From UMGS1387 sp045540015 (lineage in GTDB: Bacteria; Bacillota; Clostridia; Oscillospirales; CAG-382): a DNA stretch of 64,000 nt. The stretch lies in NCBI GenBank assembly GCA_045540015.1, contig JAZQGP010000049.1, positions 37,595 to 101,594 on the forward strand, read 5' to 3'. Positions within the stretch are counted from its first letter, which is position 1, and the number at the start of each line of letters is the position of its first letter. Positions 33,542-43,852 of the stretch are shown here, piece by piece. Made by a program: the position numbers and the translations under genes. Below the pieces are notes generated by a model. It was not told the DNA's origin and ran no database searches. It worked only from the letters and a program-made list of their open reading frames with translations.

Positions 33542-36500
33542 CTAACCGCGCCTTTTTGCGTCTGTACTCACCTCAATTTGAGTGCCGCCCTCTGTAAGCT
33601 TTATTCTTCTTCCGCATTCTATTCCGTTTTCAAGAATTGCGTTTTTCTCTCCCTTTGTATATTTGACCTTCAGCGAAAAGCCCTCTCTCGGAAGCTTGAT
33701 GCTTATTTCTTTTATGCCATCAAAAGAGAACGGAATACTGAAAACGCCGTCGGAAAACACCACAGCCGGAGAATCAGTGTTTATTCCCTCAAAGCTTATG
33801 CAGAAAAAGCATTCGAGAATGGCTCTCCAAAGCCACGAAGCAGAACCCGTATACCACGTCCAGCCTGCTCTGCCGGAATGGTTTTCGTTTGAATAAATAT
33901 CCGCAGACAAAACATACGGCTCGGCTTTGTATTTTTCGCAAAGAACCTCGTCTCTCATTCGCAGCGGCACAAGCATATCGCTTACAAGCTGAAGTCCCAT
34001 ACTCATAAGACGGCTCCTTATATTTTCGGAAAGCTCATTATCGGTACACGCTTTTAAGAGTGCCGTCATCATCCACACCGCCGCATGCGTATACTGTCCG
34101 CCGTTTTCTCGTATTCCTCTGCAATAGCCTTTTATATAGCCGGGGTCATAATCGGGTTCATCGTACGCAGGCGAGAAAAGCCTTATAATGTGATTTTCTC
34201 TGTCGTACAGTTCTTCAAATGCCTTTATAAGAGCGTGTGCGTTTCTGTCAGCATTTCCCGTTCTCGAAAGAACCGCAAACGCCTGCGGTAAAAGCTCAAT
34301 TTTGTTTTCCTTTTCAGATACTACTCCTATCCTTCTGCCATCGTCCGTATAGGCTCTCATATAATAACCCGATTCAAGGTCAAAGCCGTGCTTTTCGATG
34401 CATTCCGCAAGCTGTTTTCTGCGCTCAAGCATAACCGACGCGCTTCTTGAATCGTCGTATTTTTCGCATACCTGCGAGAATTTTTCAAGAACCAGGCAAA
34501 GAAACATCGTAAGCCACACGCTCTCGCCCTTGCCATTTGTTCCTATGCGATTAAGTCCGTCACACCAGTCTCCGCACCCTATAAGACAAAGACCGTGCTC
34601 TCCCACTCTCTCACATGCTCTTGAAAGCGCTCTAAGGCAATGCCTGTAAACACTCTCGCACAGCTTTGAATGTCCCGGTGAAATATATTTTTCGTGCTCG
34701 TCCGGCAAAAGTTCATCTGCAGTTATATACCGCACAGGCACATCAAGCAGCGAAATATCTCCCGTAAACTTCACGTATTCACTCACCGCATACGGCAAAA
34801 AAACATAGTCGTCGGATATTTTTGTCCTCACGCCCATATGACTGTGCCCGTCCTTTTGCGAGCACGGATGCCACCAGTGAAGCACATCTCCCTGTTCAAA
34901 CTGATGGGCACAGCAACGAATAATGTGCGCTCTTGTAAGCTCGGGATGCGAATACATAAGCCCGAGAGAATCCTGAAGCTGGTCGCGAAAGCCAAAGGCT
35001 CCGCCCGACTGATAAAAGCCGCTTCGGGCAAAAAATCTGCACGCGCCGTTCTGATACAAAAGCCATGTATCAAAAAACAGCGAGAGACTTTTCGACAGGC
35101 TGTCGCTGTCAACATGATTTGTATTTGCCACAGCAAAGCTGCGTGAAAAAGCAAATGCACTTTTTATAAGCTCCTGACAGCCGTTTCTTACACATTTCAT
35201 TACAAAATCAGGCGTCTGCTCACTTGCCGCGCTTCCGAGGGCAAAAACAAATATACCGTTCTCATCTGCGTTGATGTCAAAAAACGCCCTTGCCGCACCT
35301 TCAAAACCCGATGCAAAGCCGTAGTCGGTCTGTGCAAGAGAAAGGAACCCTCCGTTTTCATCAAGTCTGTTTCCAAACAGAAATCCAGTTTCGTCAAACA
35401 TTACGGGAAATCTGTTGTGAAAGGTCACACATCCCGAGCGTACCTCAAAAGAGATTCTCCTGTTTTCCGAACGTTCCCTACCCATAATCGGCTTCACCGT
35501 AAACGAAAGCCTTGCTTTCATTTTTGTTTTTACCGTCACAAGCTTTACGGGAAGCTTTTCGGGAACGTAAACACCGACAGTATAGCTCTCACCCAAAATA
35601 TTCCCAAAATACTCAGCACCACCCGAAAAAAATCTCACCCTGTCAGAAAGCGCACACAAATCAAGCATTTTACCGTCTTTTTGGGCATACACATGCTCGC
35701 CGCTTTCCATAAGTGCGCTGTCATTGTAAAACGGAGTTATGCGCCTTTCTGCCGCGTTTCTGCAGAACGTGTACCCAAGACTGTATGCATCAAGTACGGT
35801 TGAGAGAAGTCTTCCTGTCAGGACATTGGAATACACGCCGTTTATTTCGGATTTTTCGGCAACATATGAGTTATCGGCAAGAAAATAACCGCTTCCAGAA
35901 GAAAATACATCTTTTCGGTCTTGCGTTTTTTCATATTCTCTGACCCTTACAATAACAGGGCTTTTTTGGTTTATCCTTCGGTATGCAAGTGCCGAGCCGG
36001 GGCTTATTACAAGGCTTGCAGAAGCAAGAATTGCTTCACCTTTATCACGGAGTGCTTCAACGTTTACTATAAAAATTCCGTTTTTTCGCCCCAAAAGACC
36101 GAGAGCACCATTTTTCTCAAGCATCTCACGCAGTCTTGCCTCGCTCTTTTTATGATACATATCTCTGTCTCGGCAAAAAAGTACAAGCTCGCTTTTCTGC
36201 CCTTTAAGCCTTAAAAGCATGAACGCTCTGACATATCTTTCAAGCTTTTCGCACAAATACGCAGTATCGGCAAACGAAACAAATATCGGCACATCTCCCG
36301 AAATACCGTGGCACCATAAAAGATCCCTGTTGTATTTTTCACCGGAATATCCGTTTTGCCTTTCCGGATAAATACACGCCGAAAGAAGTCTTTCTTCCTC
36401 TGTAAGAGCCTGACCTGCTGTCGGATAAAATTTTGTGCTCAGAAGCATATGCATTGCTTTTTCCGAAAGTTCCTTTTTGCACTCTCCGAAGTTTTTCCTT

Positions 36501-39500
36501 CTTGAGCAAAGCAGGTTTGCAAGGGCATTTTCTCTGTCAGAAAAAAACGACAGTAAAAATTCCGCCTCATAATTTCGGGTAATCGCAGATGTTCTTATAA
36601 GGCAATACGGGTCAACGCACGCTCCTGTTTTATACTCCGACAAATCCGCCTTGAATACGCCTTTCACCGATTCCTCAGACACCGGAAACGGACAAAGCAC
36701 CTGTTTTTGCGACGAATATTCAAATGCCGTACCCTCCTTCATTCCAACCGCAAGATAGCATTCTCTGTCATTCTCCTGCCGTTTTCTTCTTGAAAAAAGA
36801 AGAACCGAATCCTTTGAATCGAATTCACTGCCGACAAACAGAGAAGAAAACGCAGGGTGCGCTTCATATGCGCTTTTGGCAAAAAGCACCGGCTCAAAGC
36901 CAAGAGCAAATCTTACGCGTATATCCTGTTTTCTGAAATTTCCTTTAAGTCTTGCGGATATTCTGAAAACATTTCCCGATGAGCTGTCAAGCGAAAAACA
37001 CACCTGAAACACAAATTTCTTTGAATCTCTTGTCACAATGTTCGCACTGTACCGCACTTCTCCAAGGCTGACACCAAAGCCGTAGCTGCAATCCTTTTTT
37101 TCAAGTCCGCCTCCTGCACAGTAGAATACCTCTCCATCTATCTCGCACAATATAAAAAGAGTGTCCCTTATTGCATTTTCCGTGTTTGCACGGCTTATGA
37201 GTACGTCCTCATGCCAAAGGCAGACATTGCCGGTGCTTGACAAAACAATTCTGTTTTTTCCGTCGGATAACATACTGCAGACAGGCTCTCTGTTTTGCGT
37301 GTCTTCAAAGCTTTTAAAGCCTGCACTTTGCTGTCTTGCAGGACGGTTATCCTTCTGAAAGCTTGATTTTTCGGTTTTTACAACAGCATCAACGGGTATT
37401 CTTTCTTCAAGCAGTTCACACGCCGCACTCATCGTTTTGTTACTCATAAAGCGTCTTTGCAGAGCATTGTCAAAGCATGCGTTGGCACACGAAGCCATAC
37501 TCATCCCCGCATGATGAGACATAACGCTTTTCACCTTTGCAAAGCCATGTTTAACGCGTCTCGGAGTAAAATCTGCCGCCTCATAAAAGCCGTAAGGCCC
37601 GTACATTCCGAGCTTTTTCAGCCTATCAAGGTTTGAAAGCATACTTTTCCCAGACACGCAAAGACCGAGAAAAGAGGAGTAGGGTGAAATAACAAGGTCG
37701 TTTTCAAGTCCTCTGTGCAGACCGAGTGACGGTATACCGAACGCCTTATACTGATAATTCATTTCATAGTCGAAAGCAAAAAACGCACTCTCCGATATCC
37801 CGAAAACATTTCCTTTTTCCGTATCTGCACACCGCTTTTTCTGCTCGCAAAGCGCAAAGCAGAGTGCCTCATAAGAAAGAGAGCCTTCGGTTACGGGCAG
37901 AAACAGTGCAGGCATAAAATATTCAAAAGCAGTTCCCGTCCATGAAGCAAGTCCTATTCTTTCACCCGACCTTACGGGCATTCTTGAAAGACTTTGCCAG
38001 TGCTTTACCGGAACGCACCTTTGAGAAACCGCAATAAAGCTCAGCGTTCTCGCTTCACTCATCAAAAGGTCGTATCTGTTGTCGGATAATACGGCATTTC
38101 CGTTATTATCAAAGCCCGCACCTATGCAGAAAAGGTCTTTTTCGCTGTCGTAAATGGGCAAAAGCTGAGTGTCATCGTATATTCTCTTTAAACGCGCTCT
38201 TACACTCTCAAGCTCTTTGCATTCATTTGCATATTCGTCAAGCCCTTCGTATACTGTAAGAATACACGCAAGCAGGTTTCCGCTGTCCACGCCCGAAACA
38301 AATCTCGGCTGAAGCACCGAAAGGCTTCGTGTGTCGTACCAGTTATACAAATGCCCTTTCCACTTTTCGGCTTTTTCAATCGCCGAGAGTGTGTCAGACA
38401 TGCGCATATACATTTCGCTGCTGTCTATAAACCCGAAATCCCTTGCACAAAGCGTACACACAAGATACAGACCTATATTTGTGGGCGAAGTTCTGTGTGC
38501 CTTTATTGTATCGGGAAAAAACTGAATGTTGTCTATGGGAAGAAAGTTATCTTCTGCCGTTACGTTTTCGGCAAAAAACCTCCAGATATCCGATGCATAC
38601 TCCCGCAGCGTATTTTTGTCGTTCAATGACAGCTTTGTTTTTCTGCTTTTTCCGGAAAGTGAGGTGTAATACGCTATGGCAGGGTGAAAAAACCAGAGAA
38701 GTCCGACGATTTTTACATGTCCCCAAGGGCAGAATACAAATAACAGTACACCGATAAAGGCAGACGGCAGATTTTTATATACGTATCCCACAATGCCGTC
38801 TTTGCCGGCTTCGTCCGTCTGAGCAGCAGTTACCCATTCCAGCATATTTTTTCCGGACACAAACATTCGGAACAGGCTTCTTGCAATCGCATCAAGTGAA
38901 ACAAATGCGCTTTTGCAAACATTGGCAAGTCCCATAACACTTCTTTCAAGATTCTGCCACAACCCCGTCTGAACTCCGCGTGAGAAAAACCGTCTCACGG
39001 CAAGCTGAAACGAAAATCCGGAAAGGCTCGAAATTATATCCGCAACAAGCGGAACAAACAAATATGCAATACCCGATGCAAACAATACCCCCGAAGCTTT
39101 CGCATCAAGAAATATTCCGCACATCACACATAAAACGGAAAACACCGGCAAAAGCGCTCGTCTTACGTTGTCAAAAATACGGAATTTGTAAAGCGGACTT
39201 ATACTGTTTGATATAACCGAGCCTTCTTCATTCAAAATATACTTCCCGACAAAAGGCAAATTCTGTACATCGCCCCTTATCCACCTGTGTGCACGCTTGA
39301 AATACGAAAGCTCGTTTTTCGGGAAGCTGTCCGTCAGGGTAACCTCCGAAAGGCAGGCACAACGCAGCCTTGCACCCTCAAGAGAATCATGGCTGAGAAT
39401 TTTGTCAGGCTCAAATGAAGCACTACCATGTGTTACTTCGTAAAACGCATATTTATCAAATATTCCTTTTCCGCAGAAAACAGCATCTCCAAACATGCTC

Positions 39501-41152
39501 TGCTCAAGGTCAAAGCTTGCTCCCGAATAAAGCTCCGTTCCGCCTGCACCGCACATGATTCTTGAAAAGCGTGTTCTTCCTGCGGAGAAAAGCGTTGTTG
39601 AAACCTTGGGTTGCATAATGCCGTATCCCTTTGTTACAACGTGCTTTTCTTTGTTTATTTCAGGTCTGTTATGCGGATGAAGCATTGCTCCTGTCATTCT
39701 AAGCACCGAGCCGAGAGGAAGATTTGTGTCGGCATCCAGCGTTATGCAATATCTTATTGAACGACAAAGGTTCTCATCGGGCTTTATGCTGAAGTCGTCA
39801 AAATCGTCGTCTTTTGAACACAGGTATGCACACAGTGCGTTTACCGCACCGCGCTTTCGCTCATAAGCCATAAAGTTTTTCTGCGTCGCACAATACCGCC
39901 TTTCGCGGGAAAATAAAAAAAACACATCGCCGTACTTTTCTCTGAGTGTCTTTATGCTTTTTACGGCTCCCAAGAGAATTTCTTCATCTTCGGGTGCCGT
40001 CACGCTCTCGCTGTCTGCTCTGTCAGCAAGAACACCGAAATAAATGTTTCTTCCTCCGTTTGAAAGATACATTTTTTCAAGCCGCCCGAAGATTTCCTTA
40101 TCACCCTTAGCGCCCGTCAGAAGCGTTGTAATAACACACAAAACGCCGTTTCCGTCAGGAACTTCATCTATATCAAGTGCAGGCACGCTTCTTTTGGATA
40201 CAAAAATACCGAAAAGCCTGTCCAGTATCTGCTTTACAGCTTCCCAGACAGAAAAAAAAGCAAGCAAAGCCGCAGGGTGTACAAGCAGTAACAAGACTTG
40301 AATCGCTGCTGTAAAAAAAACAAGCATAAAAAAATACAGCTTCCCGGCAAAAGTTTTTTCTTCAATCAGATAAAAGCCTATGTGCTTTTCTCTGTCACGA
40401 AGTGCATTGCTACACTTTTCCACAATAAGCCTTGCACACTGTTCTTCGTCAAGATTTTGCTTTTTTGCCAGCGTGTAAAGGCTTTCTCGATATGCACGTT
40501 TTGTCCGGGTTGTCATTTTCGGATATGCTCCCGCAGGGTCAAGCTCAAGAATCTTTTCCGCAGGACTTTGCTTAAATACGTTTTCAAATGCAAACAAAGC
40601 GGTGTTTTTAAGCGACAGCACCGCTTTTTCAAGCTCATGTGTATCAGAGCTTTTTCGCTCCGAGCTGCAGAGTCTTTTGCAGACCTCACTCACACTCTCA
40701 AGTATTACTATTCTGATAACCGTTTCAAGAGAATACAAATCATGAAGCGTGGGATACGGCTTTTCCTCGGTTATAAGGGAGGAAAACTCCATTATTTTGT
40801 TTGAGTCAAGTGCTTCGTCAAAGCAGCGGTAAAACTCGGAAAAGGCATAGTAATACCTTGTTTTTCCGCCGTCCGTTCCCGTAAACAGTCTTTTTGCCGT
40901 AAGGCTCTTTTTCACAATCGACAGGTTTTCTTCAAACACATATCTGTTATCGCACAGCCATTCGCAGACAGAATCGGCTTCATTTGTGTTTTTCTCAGAG
41001 AGCTGCAGTGCCGTAACATATCCCTTTTCAAGACACTGCGATATGTTCCTTAACGTCCTTGTAAAAACCTTCATGCTTACAAAGCTTTTGGACCTTTTTT
41101 CCTCCAGCACATACTTTACCGCATCCTGACACGCACTTCGCCCTTTTTGCAT
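33542..41152 (-). CDS. Cyclic beta-1,2-glucan synthase-like protein (NdvB/ChvB type)
   Basis: This 2,536-residue membrane protein is the longest gene in the window. Order of parts: an N-terminal helical region (1-265), a TM pair (271-310) and a GT84 glycosyltransferase (about 335-650, with TLDADT at 471-476 and RAHRW at 620-624). TM clusters follow at 667-715 and 797-830. Next are a glycoamylase-like domain (about 880-1230, ending SHHAGMSMA at 1212-1220), beta-sandwich regions, and a C-terminal GH94 phosphorylase-like (alpha/alpha)6 barrel (about 1980-2400, GFRDQLQDS near 2056 and GCGDWCDG near 2190). This is the full architecture of cyclic beta-1,2-glucan synthases. The motifs look intact. 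It is monocistronic, and no export gene is adjacent. Confidence 0.92.
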   Translation of the reverse strand: MQKGRSACQDAVKYVLEEKRSKSFVSMKVFTRTLRNISQCLEKGYVTALQLSEKNTNEADSVCEWLCDNRYVFEENLSIVKKSLTAKRLFTGTDGGKTRYYYAFSEFYRCFDEALDSNKIMEFSSLITEEKPYPTLHDLYSLETVIRIVILESVSEVCKRLCSSERKSSDTHELEKAVLSLKNTALFAFENVFKQSPAEKILELDPAGAYPKMTTRTKRAYRESLYTLAKKQNLDEEQCARLIVEKCSNALRDREKHIGFYLIEEKTFAGKLYFFMLVFFTAAIQVLLLLVHPAALLAFFSVWEAVKQILDRLFGIFVSKRSVPALDIDEVPDGNGVLCVITTLLTGAKGDKEIFGRLEKMYLSNGGRNIYFGVLADRADSESVTAPEDEEILLGAVKSIKTLREKYGDVFFLFSRERRYCATQKNFMAYERKRGAVNALCAYLCSKDDDFDDFSIKPDENLCRSIRYCITLDADTNLPLGSVLRMTGAMLHPHNRPEINKEKHVVTKGYGIMQPKVSTTLFSAGRTRFSRIMCGAGGTELYSGASFDLEQSMFGDAVFCGKGIFDKYAFYEVTHGSASFEPDKILSHDSLEGARLRCACLSEVTLTDSFPKNELSYFKRAHRWIRGDVQNLPFVGKYILNEEGSVISNSISPLYKFRIFDNVRRALLPVFSVLCVMCGIFLDAKASGVLFASGIAYLFVPLVADIISSLSGFSFQLAVRRFFSRGVQTGLWQNLERSVMGLANVCKSAFVSLDAIARSLFRMFVSGKNMLEWVTAAQTDEAGKDGIVGYVYKNLPSAFIGVLLFVFCPWGHVKIVGLLWFFHPAIAYYTSLSGKSRKTKLSLNDKNTLREYASDIWRFFAENVTAEDNFLPIDNIQFFPDTIKAHRTSPTNIGLYLVCTLCARDFGFIDSSEMYMRMSDTLSAIEKAEKWKGHLYNWYDTRSLSVLQPRFVSGVDSGNLLACILTVYEGLDEYANECKELESVRARLKRIYDDTQLLPIYDSEKDLFCIGAGFDNNGNAVLSDNRYDLLMSEARTLSFIAVSQRCVPVKHWQSLSRMPVRSGERIGLASWTGTAFEYFMPALFLPVTEGSLSYEALCFALCEQKKRCADTEKGNVFGISESAFFAFDYEMNYQYKAFGIPSLGLHRGLENDLVISPYSSFLGLCVSGKSMLSNLDRLKKLGMYGPYGFYEAADFTPRRVKHGFAKVKSVMSHHAGMSMASCANACFDNALQRRFMSNKTMSAACELLEERIPVDAVVKTEKSSFQKDNRPARQQSAGFKSFEDTQNREPVCSMLSDGKNRIVLSSTGNVCLWHEDVLISRANTENAIRDTLFILCEIDGEVFYCAGGGLEKKDCSYGFGVSLGEVRYSANIVTRDSKKFVFQVCFSLDSSSGNVFRISARLKGNFRKQDIRVRFALGFEPVLFAKSAYEAHPAFSSLFVGSEFDSKDSVLLFSRRKRQENDRECYLAVGMKEGTAFEYSSQKQVLCPFPVSEESVKGVFKADLSEYKTGACVDPYCLIRTSAITRNYEAEFLLSFFSDRENALANLLCSRRKNFGECKKELSEKAMHMLLSTKFYPTAGQALTEEERLLSACIYPERQNGYSGEKYNRDLLWCHGISGDVPIFVSFADTAYLCEKLERYVRAFMLLRLKGQKSELVLFCRDRDMYHKKSEARLREMLEKNGALGLLGRKNGIFIVNVEALRDKGEAILASASLVISPGSALAYRRINQKSPVIVRVREYEKTQDRKDVFSSGSGYFLADNSYVAEKSEINGVYSNVLTGRLLSTVLDAYSLGYTFCRNAAERRITPFYNDSALMESGEHVYAQKDGKMLDLCALSDRVRFFSGGAEYFGNILGESYTVGVYVPEKLPVKLVTVKTKMKARLSFTVKPIMGRERSENRRISFEVRSGCVTFHNRFPVMFDETGFLFGNRLDENGGFLSLAQTDYGFASGFEGAARAFFDINADENGIFVFALGSAASEQTPDFVMKCVRNGCQELIKSAFAFSRSFAVANTNHVDSDSLSKSLSLFFDTWLLYQNGACRFFARSGFYQSGGAFGFRDQLQDSLGLMYSHPELTRAHIIRCCAHQFEQGDVLHWWHPCSQKDGHSHMGVRTKISDDYVFLPYAVSEYVKFTGDISLLDVPVRYITADELLPDEHEKYISPGHSKLCESVYRHCLRALSRACERVGEHGLCLIGCGDWCDGLNRIGTNGKGESVWLTMFLCLVLEKFSQVCEKYDDSRSASVMLERRKQLAECIEKHGFDLESGYYMRAYTDDGRRIGVVSEKENKIELLPQAFAVLSRTGNADRNAHALIKAFEELYDRENHIIRLFSPAYDEPDYDPGYIKGYCRGIRENGGQYTHAAVWMMTALLKACTDNELSENIRSRLMSMGLQLVSDMLVPLRMRDEVLCEKYKAEPYVLSADIYSNENHSGRAGWTWYTGSASWLWRAILECFFCISFEGINTDSPAVVFSDGVFSIPFSFDGIKEISIKLPREGFSLKVKYTKGEKNAILENGIECGRRIKLTEGGTQIEVSTDAKRRG

Positions 41153-41216
41153 AATTATTCCCCTACCTGTTTTTATTCGGGATTATTGTTAGCAGAAAAA
41201 GGGGAAATATACATGT

Positions 41217-41253
41217 ACTAAAAAGACGGTTCGTGTTATAAAACATGAACCGT
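41217..41253 (-). terminator. Terminator-like hairpin after the histidine kinase gene
   Basis: The 13-bp stem GACGGTTCATGTT ... AACACGAACCGTC is followed by TTTTTAG on the minus strand. A dispersed repeat lies between it and the kinase stop. Confidence 0.75.
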
Positions 41254-41284
41254 CAAACTATAGTAAAAGTTATTTTCAAGAATT

Positions 41285-41400
41285 AAAACAAGCCGCTTTG
41301 CGGCCGCCAAGGGTTTCGCTGTCTGCGGACAGCGACCAAAGGCTTCTCGCCTTTGGAAACTCGGCCGCTTTTTAACAAAAAGCTCCGCAAAAACTTTAGA
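41285..41400. repeat. Dispersed palindromic repeat, copy C
   Basis: It contains CGAAAGGCGAGAAGCC-type palindromes (CCAAAGGCTTCTCGCCTTTGG) and ends AGCTCCGCAAAAACTTTAGA. About 40 bases around CCAAAGGCTTCTCGCCTTTG are shared with the copy at 49755-49843. Confidence 0.75.
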
Positions 41401-41411
41401 TGCCGTGTTTG

Positions 41412-42953
41412 TTAATTGTTATTTGTATTCAGCACCTCAAGCTCAAACCAGAATGTACTTCCCTTTCCGATTTCACTTTCAACGCCGTATCTTGCTCCGT
41501 GTTTTTCAAACACCTGCCGTACAATGGAAAGTCCTATTCCCGAGCCTGCAACATTTCTTCTGTGGGAAGATTTGCTCTTGTAATATCTGTCCCAGATATA
41601 CGGTAAATCTTCTTCCGGTATTCCTTCACCGCTGTCACACACCTCAATTCGAACGCACTCATCCGAAACAAGATGCTGTTTAACATACACGGTTTTGTCC
41701 TTTCCCGTATAGTTTACCGCATTGTCTACGAGATTCAGTATCGCCTGCGACATCTGCGTTATGTCGCATCTGATATTTACCCTCTCCGGCGCATCAAGCA
41801 CAACCTTATAGCCTGAATCAAGATAAAACTTTCTGTACCTCTGCGTTATGCTTTCGAGGAGCTCTGTAAGACAAATATCCTCGAAGGTTAATTTCTTCTG
41901 GCCACTCTGAAGTTTAGACAAGTCAAGCACGCTATTTACAAATTCAGACAGCCTGTTTGCCTCGTCTATGATTACCTGTACGTTTTCAGGGGTATTTTCT
42001 CCCGGAATATCACGCATAGCTTCGCCGTATCCGACTATCATAGTAAGCGGTGTTCTCATGTCGTGCGACACATTCGCCACAAGCTCTCGCTGCATTTTCT
42101 CAACCTTGCCAAGCTCACTTGCCGTAAAATTTAGCGTATCGCTCAACTGTTCAATCTCACGATAGCCTTTTCCTTCAAAGCGTGTATCGTACTTGCCCTT
42201 TGCAAGCTCAAGTGATGAATGATTAAGCTTTTCAATGGGCGAAGAAACTATCTTTGAAATTATAAAGGATATGAGAAGCGAGAGGAGAAGTGTAAGCATC
42301 GTAACAAAAGTAAGCTGATGCTTTAATGTTTCCACTGTTGTATCAAGAGGTGTGAGTTTTGTGTCAGCCACAACCATCATTTCACTGCCGTCGGAACGCG
42401 TTGTAAGAATCGCGTAAACAAGGTCACTTCCCCGCCCGTTTACAAAAGAGAACGGCGAAGGCAATGCCGTCTCAAATTGACCGTAACGCCCTGAAAAACT
42501 CGGACGCTGTTCGGAAAACTTGCGTTCAATAAAGCTCTTTTCTTCCTCGCTGCCGCTTGTGTCTGTATAATACTGCGTCAGCTCTCCACCGTTTTCTACG
42601 GCTGCTTCATATATTTTAAAAAGCTCATATACGCCTATTCCGCTGATAACCGAATACGCGTTATCTCCCGAGGTATACAAATCGCTGAACGCCGCGGTGT
42701 CAATAACACGTATGCTTATCTGACCGCCGCTTGAGAGCACAAGTATGCGGTTCTGAATATCAGCCTTATCGAGGTTTTCGGCAACATACAGCGTTGCCTT
42801 TTTAAGCTCGTCGGTCTTTACCTGCCTGTAAAACAGCCCGAAGAATACCGTTTGGCTGAGCCACAGAACACCGAGCAATACCGCCGTCACAAGAATAAAG
42901 CACAAAAATATCCTGGTTCTCAGCGGCAACGATTTTTTTGTAGTTTTCGGCAT
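41412..42953 (-). CDS. Sensor histidine kinase
   Basis: This 513-residue kinase has TM1 at about 14-36, an extracellular sensor region (about 45-215) and TM2 at about 216-236. A HAMP linker (to about 285), HisKA with the phospho-acceptor H297 (NVSHDMRTPL) and a HATPase domain (DNAVNY, DSGEGIPEE, GSGIGLSIV) follow. The internal ATG is chosen because AAGGAGG lies about 8 nt before it. It follows the response regulator gene by 22 bp. Stimulus unknown. Confidence 0.92.
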   Translation of the reverse strand: MPKTTKKSLPLRTRIFLCFILVTAVLLGVLWLSQTVFFGLFYRQVKTDELKKATLYVAENLDKADIQNRILVLSSGGQISIRVIDTAAFSDLYTSGDNAYSVISGIGVYELFKIYEAAVENGGELTQYYTDTSGSEEEKSFIERKFSEQRPSFSGRYGQFETALPSPFSFVNGRGSDLVYAILTTRSDGSEMMVVADTKLTPLDTTVETLKHQLTFVTMLTLLLSLLISFIISKIVSSPIEKLNHSSLELAKGKYDTRFEGKGYREIEQLSDTLNFTASELGKVEKMQRELVANVSHDMRTPLTMIVGYGEAMRDIPGENTPENVQVIIDEANRLSEFVNSVLDLSKLQSGQKKLTFEDICLTELLESITQRYRKFYLDSGYKVVLDAPERVNIRCDITQMSQAILNLVDNAVNYTGKDKTVYVKQHLVSDECVRIEVCDSGEGIPEEDLPYIWDRYYKSKSSHRRNVAGSGIGLSIVRQVFEKHGARYGVESEIGKGSTFWFELEVLNTNNN

Positions 42954-42975
42954 ATGTATGCCTCCTTGAATCTGC

Positions 42976-43641
42976 TTATTTTGCATCAAATCTGTAGCCG
43001 ACGCCCCGAAGCGTTACAATACACCCCGCACTCTCACCGAGGTTCTTTCTGAGCAGCTTTATGTGCGTGTCAAGTGTTCTGTCATCCCCGAAGAAATCAT
43101 ATCCCCAGACATTGCTTATGAGCTTTTCGCGTGTAAGTGCTATTCCTTTGTTCTTTATCATGTAGAAAAGAAGATCGTATTCCTTTGGTGTCAGCTCGCA
43201 CTGTCTGTCCTTCACGGTTACTATTCTTCCCGCAAAATCAACCTTCAAATCACCGCACTCAAACACATCGCTTGCAACATTGCTTGTTCTCTTTATAACC
43301 GCCGCAACCCTCATCATAAGCTCTTTCGGCGAAAACGGCTTTACAACATAATCATCACTTCCCGTTTCAAAGCCGTGGATGCGGTCGTATTCCTCGCCTC
43401 TGGCTGAAAGCATGATAATAGGCGTTTTCTTGTTTTTTCTTATCTCACGGCAAACCGAAAATCCGTCGATGTCCGGAAGCATTATGTCAAGGATAATAAG
43501 GTCAAAATCCTTTGCGTTTGCAAGTGCAATCGCGCTCATTCCATCCTCTGCTTCACACGTTTCATAGCCTTCAAACGCAGCATATTTTACTATCAGCTTT
43601 CTTATCTTTTCTTCATCGTCAACAATGAGCAGCTTGTACAT
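42976..43641 (-). CDS. OmpR-family response regulator
   Basis: This 221-residue protein has a receiver domain with phospho-acceptor D52 (LDIMLPDIDG), DD at 8-9 and K in VVKPFSPKEL. A winged-helix DNA-binding domain follows (TPKEYDLLFYMIKNKG, VWGYDFFGDDRTLDTHIKLLRKNLG). It is first in the operon with its cognate kinase. Confidence 0.95.
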   Translation of the reverse strand: MYKLLIVDDEEKIRKLIVKYAAFEGYETCEAEDGMSAIALANAKDFDLIILDIMLPDIDGFSVCREIRKNKKTPIIMLSARGEEYDRIHGFETGSDDYVVKPFSPKELMMRVAAVIKRTSNVASDVFECGDLKVDFAGRIVTVKDRQCELTPKEYDLLFYMIKNKGIALTREKLISNVWGYDFFGDDRTLDTHIKLLRKNLGESAGCIVTLRGVGYRFDAK

Positions 43642-43728
43642 ATTTACCCTTCCTTCGCTTTTATTTTAATTATAGTTTACGTCGTTTTTGTGATAATGCC
43701 GTGATGTTACTGTAAAATTTTATATTAA

Positions 43729-43740
43729 GAACAAAAGTTC
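43729..43740. promoter_or_regulatory. LexA/DinR-type box 1
   Basis: The perfect palindromic SOS half-sites GAAC-AAAA-GTTC match the Gram-positive pattern GAAC-N4-GTTC. It lies between the two-component operon and the accessory genes. Confidence 0.6.
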
Positions 43741-43780
43741 TAAATAATCCGCTCCAAAATTGCGCAACCACACAAAAACC

Positions 43781-43792
43781 GAACTTGCGTTC
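43781..43792. promoter_or_regulatory. LexA/DinR-type box 2
   Basis: GAAC-TTGC-GTTC, 9 bp upstream of the -35 of the promoter at 43802. Confidence 0.65.
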
Positions 43793-43801
43793 TTGTTTTC
43801 A

Positions 43802-43830
43802 TTGACAAATCGCGAGTTTTGTGGTAAAAT
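43802..43830 (+). promoter_or_regulatory. Promoter flanked by LexA-type boxes
   Basis: The -35 is TTGACA (43802-43807) and the -10 is TAAAAT (43825-43830), with a 17-bp spacer. Box 3 covers the expected transcription start. No gene lies immediately downstream; the next start codon is at 44023. Confidence 0.7.
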
Positions 43831-43840
43831 TTGCGTGCAA

Positions 43841-43852
43841 GAACAAACGTTC
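43841..43852. promoter_or_regulatory. LexA/DinR-type box 3
   Basis: GAAC-AAAC-GTTC is placed over about +4 to +15 of the predicted transcript, an effective position for repression. A fourth near-match GAAC-ATTT-GTTT is at 43909-43920. Confidence 0.7.
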
